Assembly: GCF_009733845.1 (NCBI RefSeq)
Contig: NZ_WNXZ01000001.1
Coordinates: 62,001 to 126,000, forward strand
Length of the DNA stretch: 64,000 bases
DNA from: Pseudactinotalea terrae
Lineage (GTDB): Bacteria; Actinomycetota; Actinomycetes; Actinomycetales; Beutenbergiaceae
Direction: 5' to 3'
Shown here: positions 1 to 8,867 of the stretch, one piece after another
Layout of the letters: each line of letters opens with the position of its first letter
How positions within the stretch are numbered: position 1 is the stretch's first letter
Translations under genes and position numbers: made by a program
The notes under the pieces: model-generated
What the model was told of the DNA's origin: nothing
What the model saw: only the letters and a program-made list of their open reading frames with translations
Databases searched by the model: none

Positions 1-180
1 ACCGCCGTACCCCTTGACCATCAGCTGCTGCGTGGGCAGCGTCTCCCGCGCGACCTCGACGAACTCCTCGAGGATCTTGCGCGCCTTGGCGTGCTCGGTC
101 TCCTTGCGCGCGTGCAGACGTCGCTCCTGCTCGCGCGCCGCCTCGGTGCGCTGGTTCGCCCAGTCGGTGCCGTCGGTCAC
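1..180 (-). CDS. Conserved hypothetical protein, 5' part only (runs off the left edge)
   Basis: Only the first 60 codons are present; the gene continues beyond base 1. It reads from a GTG at 180 as VTDGTDWANQRTEAAREQ..., a charged, Arg/Glu-rich helical start that looks like a coiled coil or long helix. The stop of the upstream coiled-coil gene at 191 lies 10 bp away, and an AAGGAG sequence overlapping that stop can serve as ribosome binding site, so the two are probably one transcript. I do not recognise a family and assign no function. Confidence 0.6.
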   Translation of the reverse strand, partial: MTDGTDWANQRTEAAREQERRLHARKETEHAKARKILEEFVEVARETLPTQQLMVKGYGG

Positions 181-190
181 GACGACCTGC

Positions 191-1585
191 TCACTCCTTG
201 CGGACCGGCGGGAGAACCGCCGTGTCCGTCTCGGTGTCCGCCTCCGCAGCGCTCTCGACGGCGGGAGCCGCCGCTTCCGCGCCGGCGTCGCCGTCCTCGG
301 TGTCCTCGGTGTCCTCGGGGGTGGGCGGCGACTCGGGCGACGCGGGTGAGGTCGCCGCCGAGGCCTCGGCGGGAGCCTCAGGCGTCGCCGCGGATCCCGG
401 CGTGCTGAGCCCGAGCGCGGCGCTGGCCGCGCCCGACATCGATCCGAGCATCGTGCGCAGCTCGTCGAGGTAGGCGGTGATGCCCTCGCGCTGACGATGC
501 AGGTCGTCGAGCTGATTCTGCGCGGTCGCGCGGTCGGACTCGATCTGCGCCGTGGTCTCGGCGCGCTCCTTCTCGGCGCGGGTACGACCTTCGTCGATGA
601 GCGCGGTGGCCTTCGTGCGAGCTTCCTCGAGGAGGCCGTCGGCCTCCCGCTCGGCCTCGGCGCGCACCCGCTCGGCCGCCGACAGCGCGGTCGCGAGCCG
701 GCCCTCGGCGTCCTGGGAGTGCTTGGCCGCCTCGCTGAGCACGGTCTCGATCTCGACCTTCGCCTGCTCGTGACGCTCGGCCGCCTCGCGCTCGGCGTCC
801 TCCCGAGCCCTGGCGAGCTCGATCTCGGTGTCCTCCTTGAGGCGCGCGGCGGCGGCCTTGACCCGGTCGGCCTCGACGGTGGCGTTGCGCACCAGCTCGG
901 TCGCGGTCGTGCGGGCCGAGCCGAGGATCTCCTCCGCCTGGGCCCGGGCCTCGCTGAGGAGCGTGCCGGCCTCGCGCTCGGCGCTCACGCGCCGCTCGGT
1001 GATCTCGCGCTCGGTCGTGGCACGAAGCCCGCCGAGGAGACGCTCGAGGCCCGCGATCTTCTCGGCCCGTGCAGCCGACTCGGCGCTGTGGATGCGCGCT
1101 GCTTCCCGCTCGGCCGAGCCGACGAACTCCACGGCGCGTGTGCGCGCGTCGCTCAGGTGCCCCTCGGCGTCGCGCTTGGCGGCGGCGGCGATGTCCTCGG
1201 CCTGCGCGCGTGCCCGCCGCAGGATCTCCGCGGCCTCCCGCTCGGCCGACTCGGTGAGCGCTGCCGCCTCCTCGCGGGCTGCCTTCGTGGCGTCGGAGGC
1301 CTGGCTGTTCGCGACCGCGACGACATCGGCCGACTGCTCCTCGGCCGAGCGCAGCAGCTGCTCGACCCGTACGCCCAGCCCGGAGTAGCTCGGGGACTCC
1401 ATCTCGGCGAGCTTGCCCTTGACCTCGGCGAGCTCGGCGGCGAGCCGCTTCTGCGCGGCCTCGGAGTCCTGGGCTGTGGCGCGCGCCTCATCCAGCTGGC
1501 GGCCCAGCTCATGCAGCTTGTGGTCGACCTGCGCACGGTCGTAACCGCGCATCACGACCGGAAACTGTGCGGTCTCGTCAGCCAC
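191..1585 (-). CDS. DivIVA-domain long coiled-coil protein
   Basis: A 464-residue protein. Residues 1-35 (FPVVMRGYDRAQVDHKLHEL) match the short N-terminal membrane-targeting motif of the DivIVA/Wag31/Scy families. Residues about 30-400 are one continuous Ala/Glu/Arg-rich coiled coil with recurring AEREA and EARxxAEEI units. The last 65 residues are a Pro/Ala/Glu/Asp-rich disordered tail. In actinobacteria such proteins act as cytoplasmic polar or septal scaffolds for growth and division. It is longer than Wag31 and closer in build to Scy-like filament proteins; the exact role is inference. Start GTG at 1585 has an AGGAG site upstream. It is divergent from the membrane-protein operon starting at 1771. 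Confidence 0.8.
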   Translation of the reverse strand: MADETAQFPVVMRGYDRAQVDHKLHELGRQLDEARATAQDSEAAQKRLAAELAEVKGKLAEMESPSYSGLGVRVEQLLRSAEEQSADVVAVANSQASDATKAAREEAAALTESAEREAAEILRRARAQAEDIAAAAKRDAEGHLSDARTRAVEFVGSAEREAARIHSAESAARAEKIAGLERLLGGLRATTEREITERRVSAEREAGTLLSEARAQAEEILGSARTTATELVRNATVEADRVKAAAARLKEDTEIELARAREDAEREAAERHEQAKVEIETVLSEAAKHSQDAEGRLATALSAAERVRAEAEREADGLLEEARTKATALIDEGRTRAEKERAETTAQIESDRATAQNQLDDLHRQREGITAYLDELRTMLGSMSGAASAALGLSTPGSAATPEAPAEASAATSPASPESPPTPEDTEDTEDGDAGAEAAAPAVESAAEADTETDTAVLPPVRKE

Positions 1586-1770
1586 GTCCTGCTCCTACAC
1601 CTGTCGGCAACTCCACGGGAAAGCGGACCCAGAGTAGCCGGGGTCACACGCTCGGGCGGTCCGGGTTCGTCCGAGGTGCTCATGATCACAGGACGGTCAC
1701 GTACCCTAGTCGGCGGCCAGCGATGCGCTGGAACGACCCCAGAGGGACGACGCAAGGGAACTGACAGCTC

Positions 1771-3246
1771 GTGGTGAGACGGATCTTCGCGATCGTGCTC
1801 ATCGTGCTCGGACTCGGCACGATCGGCGCTGCGGTCGCATCCGGCACGATCTGGCGACCCGACGACCGGGTGACGCTGACGCTCCCGGCTGCCCCCGACG
1901 TCCCCGTGGTGATCAGCGCCCCCGGCGTGCTGAACGCCGTCGACAACCAGGTGGACGTACGGCTGGTCGGCAGCACCGCTGAGACCCCGATCGTGCTCGC
2001 GATGGCGCGCGAGAACGATGCCCGCGCCTGGATCGGCGAGTCGGCCCACTGGGAGATCACCGGTCTGGCGGACTGGGAGACGCTCAGCTACGCCGACTCA
2101 CGTGACGACGGCGCCACCACGGATCCCAGCGCGACCGACGAGGCGTCCGCGATCGGCGAGGCGACCGAGGAGCCCTCGGCGTCCGAGAGCTCCGCGGCCA
2201 CGGACGACCCCTCCGCGAGCGCCAGCCCCACCGAGGCGCCGAGCGACGAGGCCGACCCGAACGCCACCGTCCCGAACCCGAGCGGCTCCGACCTGTGGGT
2301 CGAGGAGCTGACCGGCACCGGCGAGCTCGAGTACTCCTGGACGGCGGTGCCGGGCCGCTGGGTGATGCTCGTAGCGAGCGACGGCACGCTGCCCGCGCCG
2401 CAGGTCGAGCTGACCTGGGACCGCCCCGTCGAGACCCCGTTCGTCAGGCCCGGGATCATTCTGGGCAGCGTTGTGCTGCTGCTGGGCCTCGGCCTCCTGA
2501 TCCTCCAGATCCTGGCCGACCTCGAGAAGCGCCGCGGTCGCCGCGAGGCTGCCGCGATCGCCGCGTCCGGCGAGATCGCTGCCGTTCCCACCCCCGAGAA
2601 CGGCGACCGACCGCTCACGCGCCGCGAGATCCGCCACGCCGAGGAGGCGCGGCGGCGAGGCGGCCGCCCGGCGAAGGAGGTCGGGACCACGGCCGCTGCC
2701 GCGCCCGCGGCGGACGGCGCGAGCGACGCGACCGAGACGATCCCGGCGGTCACGGCCGCCGGTGCCTCCGCTCCGACGCCGACCACGCCGGAGGAGGGCG
2801 ACGACGCCGGGGAGCTCGACGCGTGGGTCCGCACCGGCGCGGCGAGCCCGCTGCTCCATGAGGGCGAGCGCACCGCGCCGGCCGATCTCGACGTCCAGCA
2901 GGACGCGACCGAGGCCGACACGCACGAGGAGCCCCCGGTCGAGGCCACCGAGCAGCAGCCCGACCGAGGGCCGTGGTGGCGTCGCCGATCGACCCGCGAC
3001 GAGTCCGAGGCGAGCGCTGCGGTGACGGCCCCCGACGGCGAACCTGCCGCGGCGGCTCCGACCGAGCCCGCACCCGCACCCGAGGCGGAACCCGCACCCG
3101 AGCCGCAGGCGAGCGGCGACACCGACGAGATCCCCGCCGTCGAGCACGAGGAGCCCGACGCCCAGGAGTGGGGTGCCTCGTGGCGCCAGACCTGGGGGCT
3201 GGGCGCAGGCGAGAACGCGGACGAGCCGAAGGAGGGTGACCGATGA
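1771..3246 (+). CDS. Membrane protein with long acidic/Ala-Pro-rich cytoplasmic tail
   Basis: A 491-residue protein of unrecognised family. Residues 1-22 form an N-terminal hydrophobic helix (IFAIVLIVLGLGTIGAAVA), residues about 25-225 an extracytoplasmic region with a Ser/Thr/Ala/Glu-rich low-complexity linker (about 110-175), residues about 228-248 a second transmembrane helix, and the rest a disordered acidic tail. The arrangement suggests two membrane passes with a folded outer domain. The GTG start has AAGGGA 11 bp upstream. The stop overlaps the ATG of the following lipoprotein (ATGA), so the two are translationally coupled. Function unknown; together with the lipoprotein it may form an envelope complex (inference). 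Confidence 0.7.
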   Translation: MVRRIFAIVLIVLGLGTIGAAVASGTIWRPDDRVTLTLPAAPDVPVVISAPGVLNAVDNQVDVRLVGSTAETPIVLAMARENDARAWIGESAHWEITGLADWETLSYADSRDDGATTDPSATDEASAIGEATEEPSASESSAATDDPSASASPTEAPSDEADPNATVPNPSGSDLWVEELTGTGELEYSWTAVPGRWVMLVASDGTLPAPQVELTWDRPVETPFVRPGIILGSVVLLLGLGLLILQILADLEKRRGRREAAAIAASGEIAAVPTPENGDRPLTRREIRHAEEARRRGGRPAKEVGTTAAAAPAADGASDATETIPAVTAAGASAPTPTTPEEGDDAGELDAWVRTGAASPLLHEGERTAPADLDVQQDATEADTHEEPPVEATEQQPDRGPWWRRRSTRDESEASAAVTAPDGEPAAAAPTEPAPAPEAEPAPEPQASGDTDEIPAVEHEEPDAQEWGASWRQTWGLGAGENADEPKEGDR

Positions 3247-4262
3247 GGCGCCGGGACCGGGTGCTGCGTGCGGGTGCCCTGGCTGCGGCAGCCGCCGCTG
3301 TCCTCGCCGGGTGCGCGATCCCGCTGCCCGAGGTCGAGGCCGACCCACCCGTGGAAGGGCCGCAGCCCGCTCTCGACGAGCCGCGGATCGAGCGCGTCCT
3401 CGACTCGGTCGCCGCCGTGCTCGCCGAGGGTGACGCGGCCGCGGACGCCGCGCTGCTCGAGCCCCGGCTCAACGGCCCCGCGCTGGAGACCCGGCTCGCC
3501 GAGTACGCGCTCGCCCAGGCGACCGCCGGCAGCGAGGACGAGGCCACCACGCCGCAGCAGCTCACCACCGAGCCGCAGGTCGTGGCCGTGAGCCAGAGCG
3601 AGACCTGGCCGAAGACGATCTTCGTGTTCACCGAGATCGCCGAGGGCATGAACACCCCGCTGCTGATCGGTCTGCAGCAGGACGAGCCGCGCGCGGACTA
3701 CCGACTGTTCTCGTGGGTGCGGCTGCTGCCAGAGGTGACGACACCGGCGACGGCGGTGATCGCCGAGGGAAGCCCCCAGGTCGCGCCGGACGCCGAGGGC
3801 CTGCGGCTCAGCCCGGTCGACACCGTCGCTGCCTACGCGAGCGCGCTCGCCGACACCGAGAGCGAGCAGGTGGCCACCTTCACGGAGGACGTCTTCCGGA
3901 CGCTGGTCAGCGACGACAGGATCGCGATCGCGGAGTCGGTCGAGGATGCCGGCGAGTACAGCGAGGCGTACGCCGCCGACCCGGACTTCGTCCCGGTGAG
4001 CCTTCAGACCGCTGACGGCGGTGCCATCGTGTTCGGCGCGATCGGCTCCACGCACACCTACGAGCGCACCATCGACGACTCCGAGATGACCGTCGGCGGG
4101 CAGATCGCCCTGCTGGCGGGCGAGGCCGAGGGCATCGAGGTCGAGGAGTCCGTCACAGCCTCCTACCATCTGATGGTGGCGTTCTACGTCCCCGCCGATC
4201 CCGAGACCCAGATCCAGGTCCTCGGGGCCGAACGGGTGCTCCAGAGCGTCACGACCGAATAG
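3243..4262 (+). CDS. Putative lipoprotein
   Basis: A 339-residue protein with a lipoprotein signal peptide: charged start (MRRRDRVLR), an Ala-rich hydrophobic stretch and a lipobox LAGC with the acylated Cys at about residue 24. The mature part is acidic and has no motif I recognise. It would be anchored on the outer face of the cytoplasmic membrane. The ATG overlaps the stop of the upstream two-helix membrane protein by four bases, so they are probably made together and may interact. The CnoX-like gene follows 18 bp downstream. Confidence 0.75.
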   Translation: MRRRDRVLRAGALAAAAAAVLAGCAIPLPEVEADPPVEGPQPALDEPRIERVLDSVAAVLAEGDAAADAALLEPRLNGPALETRLAEYALAQATAGSEDEATTPQQLTTEPQVVAVSQSETWPKTIFVFTEIAEGMNTPLLIGLQQDEPRADYRLFSWVRLLPEVTTPATAVIAEGSPQVAPDAEGLRLSPVDTVAAYASALADTESEQVATFTEDVFRTLVSDDRIAIAESVEDAGEYSEAYAADPDFVPVSLQTADGGAIVFGAIGSTHTYERTIDDSEMTVGGQIALLAGEAEGIEVEESVTASYHLMVAFYVPADPETQIQVLGAERVLQSVTTE

Positions 4263-4280
4263 CCCCACACGAGGACAGCG

Positions 4281-5210
4281 ATGACCCAGCCTCCTTCCGG
4301 ACTCAACCTGCGCGGCGCCGTCGATCTCTCGGCGTTGTCGCAACCCGCGCCCAAGGCGGGGGCAGGTGGCGGCGCCACCGCTCCGAACGGGGTGGTGATC
4401 GAGGTCACCGCCGAGACCTTCCAGGAGACGGTCACCACCTCGATGACCGTGCCGGTGGTCGTGGACCTGTACTCGGCGCGGTCGGCTGCCAGCACGCAGC
4501 TCTCAGCGACGCTGCAGCAGCTCGCGGCGACCTACGCGGGCAAGTTCCAGCTCGCGCGTGTCGACGCCGACAGCAACCCGCAGATCGCCCAGGCGATCGG
4601 GGCACAGTCGCTGCCCACCACGTTCGCGATCATCAAGGGTCAGCCGCTGCCGCTGTTCCAGGGTGCGCACCCCGCGGAGCAGATCCAGGCGGTGCTCGAC
4701 GAGCTGCTGCGCGCGGCAGCCGAGAACGGCGTGACCGGCACGATCAGCGTCGCCGACGCGCCCGAGGCGGCCGAGGAGCCAGAGGAGCCGCCGCTCCCGC
4801 CCCACCTGCAGGCGGCCTACGACGCGATCGAGAACGGTTCGTTCGAGGACGCGATCGCCGGGCTCGAGCTCGCGATCAAGCAGAACCCTGGCGACGACGA
4901 GGCCAAGGCGCTGCTCGCGCAGGTCCAGCTGATGGGCCGCCTGGAGTCGGTCGACCCGGTGGCCGCGCTCACCGCTGCCCGTGACGCCGCACCGGGCGAC
5001 GTGGCGGTGCAGCTCGTCGCTGCCGATGTCGAGGTGAGCACGGGCCAGGCTCCGGCTGCGTACGAGCGCCTGCTGGCCGCCGTCCGCGCGAGCTCCGGCG
5101 ACGACAAGAACGCCGCTCGTGCCCGGCTGGTCGACCTGTTCCTCATCGCCGACCCTGCCGACCCGGCCGTGCTCAAGGCACGCCGCGACCTCGCGATCGC
5201 CCTGTACTGA
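4281..5210 (+). CDS. CnoX/YbbN-like thioredoxin-fold TPR co-chaperone
   Basis: A 309-residue cytoplasmic protein with a disordered start, a thioredoxin fold at about residues 35-150 and TPR-like helices at about 175-309. The fold is clear: VPVVVDLYS, the FQLARVDADSNPQIA strand-turn and the cis-proline segment SLPTTFAI. The position of the CxxC active site reads SARSAAS, so the protein has no redox cysteines there. This fits the YbbN/CnoX family, whose members work as holdases or chaperonin partners, often without thioredoxin activity. Redox inactivity is seen in the sequence; the chaperone role is family inference. Its stop lies inside the large palindrome at 5209-5280. Confidence 0.82.
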   Translation: MTQPPSGLNLRGAVDLSALSQPAPKAGAGGGATAPNGVVIEVTAETFQETVTTSMTVPVVVDLYSARSAASTQLSATLQQLAATYAGKFQLARVDADSNPQIAQAIGAQSLPTTFAIIKGQPLPLFQGAHPAEQIQAVLDELLRAAAENGVTGTISVADAPEAAEEPEEPPLPPHLQAAYDAIENGSFEDAIAGLELAIKQNPGDDEAKALLAQVQLMGRLESVDPVAALTAARDAAPGDVAVQLVAADVEVSTGQAPAAYERLLAAVRASSGDDKNAARARLVDLFLIADPADPAVLKARRDLAIALY

Positions 5211-5280
5211 TTTCACCGCACTTTCGACACGGATCCGACTTCAACGCACCTGTGACCCGTGTCGAAAGTGCGTTGAAATC
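5209..5280. repeat. Palindromic three-module intergenic element (family B), probable bidirectional terminator
   Basis: It fills the gap between two convergent genes. Arms of 24 bp at 5209-5232 and 5257-5280 are inverted repeats with one mismatch (core CGCACTTTCGACACGG). Between them, 5237-5260 is a degraded third copy (about 18 of 24 bases) in the same orientation as the first arm. The first arm contains the stop codon of the CnoX-like gene, and the second ends 2 bp before the stop of glgB. A transcript from either side would fold into a long hairpin, so it may end transcription in both directions; there is no U-tract. Confidence 0.75.
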
Positions 5281-5282
5281 AC

Positions 5283-7511
5283 TCAGGGGGAGGGCGTGAG
5301 GATCACGGCGCCGAGCGGCGGCACCCGAAGCTCGATCGAGTGCGCGCGACCGGCCCACGGGACCGGCTGAGCCGTCAGCTTTCCGGCGTTCGTGACGCCG
5401 GAGCCGCCGTACTCCGAGGCATCGGTGCTGAGCACCTCCACCCAGTCGCCGCCGTGGGGGAGCGCCACCCGGTAGCCCTCGTGCGCCGTCCCGGCGAAGT
5501 TGATGACCACGGCCACGACCTGACCCTCGCCGAGGCGGAGGAACGAGATCGTGTTGTGGTCGCCGTCGCCTGCCTCGAGCCACTGGAACCCGGCGTGGCT
5601 GAAGTCGTCGGCCCAGAGCGCCGGCTGCTCGGTGTAGATCTTGTTGAGGTCACGGACCAGCAGCCGCACCCCCGCATGCTCCGGGGTGTCGCCCTGGCCC
5701 CACTCGAGCGAGCGGGACTCGGCCCACTCGGCATCCTGCGCGAACTCGTCGCCCATGAAGATCAGGTTCTTGCCCGGGTGCGTCCACTGGTAGGCGAACA
5801 GCGCTCGGACACCAGCGAGCTGCTTCCAGCGGTCACCGGGCATCTTGCGCAGCAGCGAGCCCTTGCCGTGCACCACCTCGTCGTGCGACAGGGGTAGCAC
5901 GTACTGCTCGGAGAACGCGTAGACCAGCGAGAACGTCAGCTCACCGTGGTGGTAACGCCGGTTGATCGGCTCCTCGGCCAGATAGCGGAGGGTGTCGTTC
6001 ATCCAGCCCATGTTCCACTTCAGGCCGAACCCGAGGCCGCCACCCGAGGTCGGGGCGGTCACGCCCGGGAACGCGGTGGACTCCTCGGCGATCATGACGA
6101 TCCCCGGGGCGCTGCGGTACGCCGTCGCGTTGGTCTCCTGCAGGAACTGGATCGCCTCGAGGTTCTCCCGGCCGCCGCGCACGTTCGGGCGCCACTCGCC
6201 GGGATCGCGCGAGTAGTCGAGGTAGAGCATCGAGGCGACCGCGTCCACGCGCAGGCCGTCGATGTGGAACTCGCTCAACCAGTACACGGCGTTGGCGACG
6301 AGGAAGTTGCGCACCTCGTTGCGGCCGAAGTTGAAGATGAGGGTGCCCCAGTCGCGGTGCTCGCCGCGCAACGGGTCGGGGTCCTCGTACAGCGGCGTGC
6401 CGTCGAAGCGCGCGAGAGCCCAGGCGTCCTTCGGGAAGTGCGCCGGCACCCAGTCGAGGATGACGCCGATCCCGGCCTCGTGCAGGGTGTTGACGAGGTG
6501 GCGGAAGTCGTCGGGGGAGCCGAACCTCGCCGTCGGGGCGTAGTACGAGCTCACCTGGTAGCCCCAGGAGCCGCCGAACGGGTGCTCGGCCACCGGCATC
6601 AGCTCCACGTGCGTGAAGCCCATCCAGCTCACGTACTCGGTGAGCTCGGTGGCCAGCTCGCGGTAGGAGAGTCCCTGCCGCCACGAGCCGAGGTGCACCT
6701 CGTAGATGCTCATCGGTCCGCTGTGGGAGTCCGCACCGGTGCGCCGCTGCATCCAGTCCTCGTCGGTCCAGACGTGCTCGCTCTCGGTGACGATCGAGGC
6801 CGTCGCCGGAGGTACCTCCGCGGCACGGGCCATCGGGTCGGCCTTGGCGCGGGCGGCGCCGTCCGGCGTGACGATCTCGAACTTGTACCGCGTCCCCTTG
6901 CCGACGTGCGGGACGAACACCTCCCAGATGCCGCTGTCACCGAGCGAGCGCATCGAGGTGCCGCGGCCGTCCCAGCCGTTGAAGTCGCCGATCACCCGCA
7001 CGGCGCGCGCGTTCGGCGCCCACACCGCGAACGACGTGCCGGTCACCTCGCCGAGGCCGGTCGGGTAGCGGCGCACGTGCGCACCCAGCACGGTCCAGAG
7101 CTGCTCGTGGCGGCCCTCGCGGATCAGGTGCTGGTCGACCTCGCCGAGCGTGGGCAGGTACCGGTAGCCGTCGTCGACCTCGTCGACGCGGTCGCCGTAG
7201 CTGACCTCGAGCCGGTACTCCGGGACCTCGTCTGCCTCGACGACGGCGACCCAGACGCCGTCCTGCTCGTGCCGCGCCGGGATTCTCGCGCCGCCGGTGA
7301 GGACAGCGACCGAGTCGGCTCCGTGCCGGACCGCGCGGATCGTGACGACGCCGTCGTGCAGATGCGGCCCCAGCACGTCGTGGGGGGCGAAGTGGTGCCC
7401 GTGCCCGACAGCCGCGAGCACGTGCGCCGGCAGGGGCAGGGGCGCAGCGACTGGTGCCGACGTCGCGGCTGCAGGCCGTTCGCCTTCGGGACTGGTGGGC
7501 GTGTTCGTCAC
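5283..7511 (-). CDS. glgB: 1,4-alpha-glucan branching enzyme (GH13)
   Basis: A 742-residue enzyme that cuts alpha-1,4 chains and re-attaches them as alpha-1,6 branches in glycogen. An N-terminal beta-sandwich/CBM48 region (about 20-230) precedes the GH13 barrel. Catalytic signatures are visible: [10 protein letters not shown] (nucleophile Asp), MIAEEST (acid/base Glu) and [11 protein letters not shown] (transition-state Asp). Length is normal for the family. The start GTG at 7511 has a strong AAGGAGG site 6 bp upstream. In actinobacteria GlgB also acts on glucan made by GlgE, which is encoded 1.4 kb upstream on the same strand. Confidence 0.96.
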   Translation of the reverse strand: MTNTPTSPEGERPAAATSAPVAAPLPLPAHVLAAVGHGHHFAPHDVLGPHLHDGVVTIRAVRHGADSVAVLTGGARIPARHEQDGVWVAVVEADEVPEYRLEVSYGDRVDEVDDGYRYLPTLGEVDQHLIREGRHEQLWTVLGAHVRRYPTGLGEVTGTSFAVWAPNARAVRVIGDFNGWDGRGTSMRSLGDSGIWEVFVPHVGKGTRYKFEIVTPDGAARAKADPMARAAEVPPATASIVTESEHVWTDEDWMQRRTGADSHSGPMSIYEVHLGSWRQGLSYRELATELTEYVSWMGFTHVELMPVAEHPFGGSWGYQVSSYYAPTARFGSPDDFRHLVNTLHEAGIGVILDWVPAHFPKDAWALARFDGTPLYEDPDPLRGEHRDWGTLIFNFGRNEVRNFLVANAVYWLSEFHIDGLRVDAVASMLYLDYSRDPGEWRPNVRGGRENLEAIQFLQETNATAYRSAPGIVMIAEESTAFPGVTAPTSGGGLGFGLKWNMGWMNDTLRYLAEEPINRRYHHGELTFSLVYAFSEQYVLPLSHDEVVHGKGSLLRKMPGDRWKQLAGVRALFAYQWTHPGKNLIFMGDEFAQDAEWAESRSLEWGQGDTPEHAGVRLLVRDLNKIYTEQPALWADDFSHAGFQWLEAGDGDHNTISFLRLGEGQVVAVVINFAGTAHEGYRVALPHGGDWVEVLSTDASEYGGSGVTNAGKLTAQPVPWAGRAHSIELRVPPLGAVILTPSP

Positions 7512-7613
7512 GACGTCCTCCTTCTTCGAGTCCCGACCAGCCTACGGGGGTCGGGAGCCGGCTGTCCCGCAGCCGGGATGGCATCCCGGCCGGGGCCGAG
7601 AGCAAGAAGGGGC

Positions 7614-7967
7614 TCAGCCGGCGATGCTCAGCTCGGCGATGCGGTCGCCGTCGATCGTGAAACGGTAGGTCAGGTCGACGACACCGCCCGGGAAGTCGCC
7701 CTCGAGGTGGTTGACGAGCACCCAGTGCGTCTCGTCGACGCGCTGGGCCCCGACCAGCTCGGAGGTGTAGCGGAACTCGGCTGCGCCGTTTCGCAGGAAG
7801 CCACGGACCTCGTCGAGCCCGCGGTAGGTACGGCCGTCGTCGACCACCACGGCGTCCGGGGCGAAGGAGGACAGGGCAAGCTCGACGTCCCGGTCGGTGT
7901 GAGCGGTGAGGTAGCTCAGGATGGTTCGAGGGAGGCCGGTCGCGCCGACCGGTGCTGATGTGCTCAT
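7614..7967 (-). CDS. SnoaL-like/NTF2-fold protein
   Basis: A 117-residue protein with the cone-shaped alpha+beta NTF2/SnoaL pattern: helical start, YLTAHTDRDVELALSSFAPDAVVVDDGRTYRGLDEVRGFL, then strands ending in YRFTIDGDRIAELSI. Members bind small hydrophobic molecules, and some are isomerases or hydrolases; no substrate can be assigned. It is divergent from a MerR-family regulator gene. Its promoter has the long 19-bp spacer typical of MerR targets, so it is probably the regulator's main target. Confidence 0.8.
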   Translation of the reverse strand: MSTSAPVGATGLPRTILSYLTAHTDRDVELALSSFAPDAVVVDDGRTYRGLDEVRGFLRNGAAEFRYTSELVGAQRVDETHWVLVNHLEGDFPGGVVDLTYRFTIDGDRIAELSIAG

Positions 7968-8044
7968 GGAGCAAGCGTGCGGCTTCCCCCACTGAGAGGG
8001 TCAAGCGCTGGACTCTCCCCAGGGGGAGGGTCCAGGGTGGTCAC
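7968..8044. promoter_or_regulatory. Divergent MerR-type promoters and operators between the SnoaL-like and merR genes
   Basis: Minus strand: -35 TTGACC (complement of 7999-8004), 19-bp spacer, -10 CACGCT (complement of 7974-7979), then 6 nt to the ATG at 7967. Plus strand: -35 TGGACT (8009-8014), 18-bp spacer, -10 CAGGGT (8033-8038), then 6 nt to the GTG at 8045. A 24-bp dyad at 8010-8033 (core CTCCCC-AG-GGGGAG) fills the plus-strand spacer. A related GC-rich sequence fills the minus-strand spacer. Spacers lengthened to 18-20 bp with an internal dyad are the hallmark of MerR-activated promoters. Both transcripts would be leaderless. Confidence 0.6.
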
Positions 8045-8842
8045 GTGCTGTCCATCGGTGAGTTCTCCCGGCTCACGCATCTGAGCGTGCGCACCCTCCG
8101 GCGCTTCCACGACTCCGGCCTGCTCGAACCTGCCGAGGTCGACCGTTCGAGCGGCTACCGGTACTACTCGGTGGAGCAGATCCCTGCGGCACAGGTGATC
8201 CAGCGGCTGCGCGAGCTCGAGATCCCCGCCGCCGATGTCCTGCAGATCGTGCGCTCAGCCGACCCCGCCGCGCGCGCCACCCTGGTCTCGGAGCACCTGC
8301 GCCGGCTGGAGTCGCAGCTCGACCGCACACGTCACGCGGTCGCTGCCCTCCACCGGCTCCTCGAGCCCGCGCAGGCAGAGCTCCAGGTCGACGTGCGCTC
8401 GGTGCCGGCGCTCACCGTGGCTGCGATCGAGGCCACGGTGGCGCTGGCGGACGTTCTTCCCTGGTACGCCGGCGCCATGGCGGAGCTCGAGGCCGCTGTG
8501 CCCGCCCGCGCCGGCAGTGCGGGAGGTCTGTACGACAACGCCCTCTTCGAGGACGGCCGCGGGCACGTGCTGGTGTTCCTGCCGGTGCCCGAGCCGCCCG
8601 AGGTCGGTCGCGTCCATCCTGCGACCCTGCCGCCCGTGGAGCTGGCCGTCACCACACATGTCGGCGAGCACGACGACATCGATGTCACCTACGGCAGGCT
8701 CGGTGCCTGGGTCGTGTCGAACCTGCTCGCGGTCGCCGGTCCCGTGCGCGAGACCTATCTCGTGGGCCCCCGTGACGCGAGCGACCCGGCGTCCTGGCGC
8801 ACCGAGATCGGCTGGCCCGTCTTCCAGGTGGCTGCGCGCTGA
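8045..8842 (+). CDS. MerR-family regulator with GyrI-like effector domain
   Basis: A 265-residue regulator. Residues 1-70 are the MerR winged helix (LSIGEFSRLTHLSVRTLRRF, then SGYRYYSVEQ), residues about 75-115 the dimerisation coiled coil, and residues about 120-265 a GyrI/AraC-effector-like domain, as in BmrR-type sensors of hydrophobic ligands. I chose GTG 8045 because the MerR motif begins there and a -10 element sits 6 nt upstream; upstream in-frame codons run through the operator. It probably activates the divergent SnoaL-like gene and controls itself. Ligand unknown. Confidence 0.88.
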   Translation: MLSIGEFSRLTHLSVRTLRRFHDSGLLEPAEVDRSSGYRYYSVEQIPAAQVIQRLRELEIPAADVLQIVRSADPAARATLVSEHLRRLESQLDRTRHAVAALHRLLEPAQAELQVDVRSVPALTVAAIEATVALADVLPWYAGAMAELEAAVPARAGSAGGLYDNALFEDGRGHVLVFLPVPEPPEVGRVHPATLPPVELAVTTHVGEHDDIDVTYGRLGAWVVSNLLAVAGPVRETYLVGPRDASDPASWRTEIGWPVFQVAAR

Positions 8843-8867
8843 GCCGACCGCTGCCAGGGAGCGGAGA

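Noticed and set aside
2088-4343. 751-codon open frame on the minus strand
   Set aside because: It runs antisense through three genes with normal protein features (signal peptide, lipobox, overlaps). Its translation is Arg/Asp/Leu- or Ser-rich without any motif, as expected for antisense frames in GC-rich DNA.
5946-7958. 670-codon plus-strand frame opposite glgB
   Set aside because: Antisense to the clear GH13 enzyme; no domain, no start signals.
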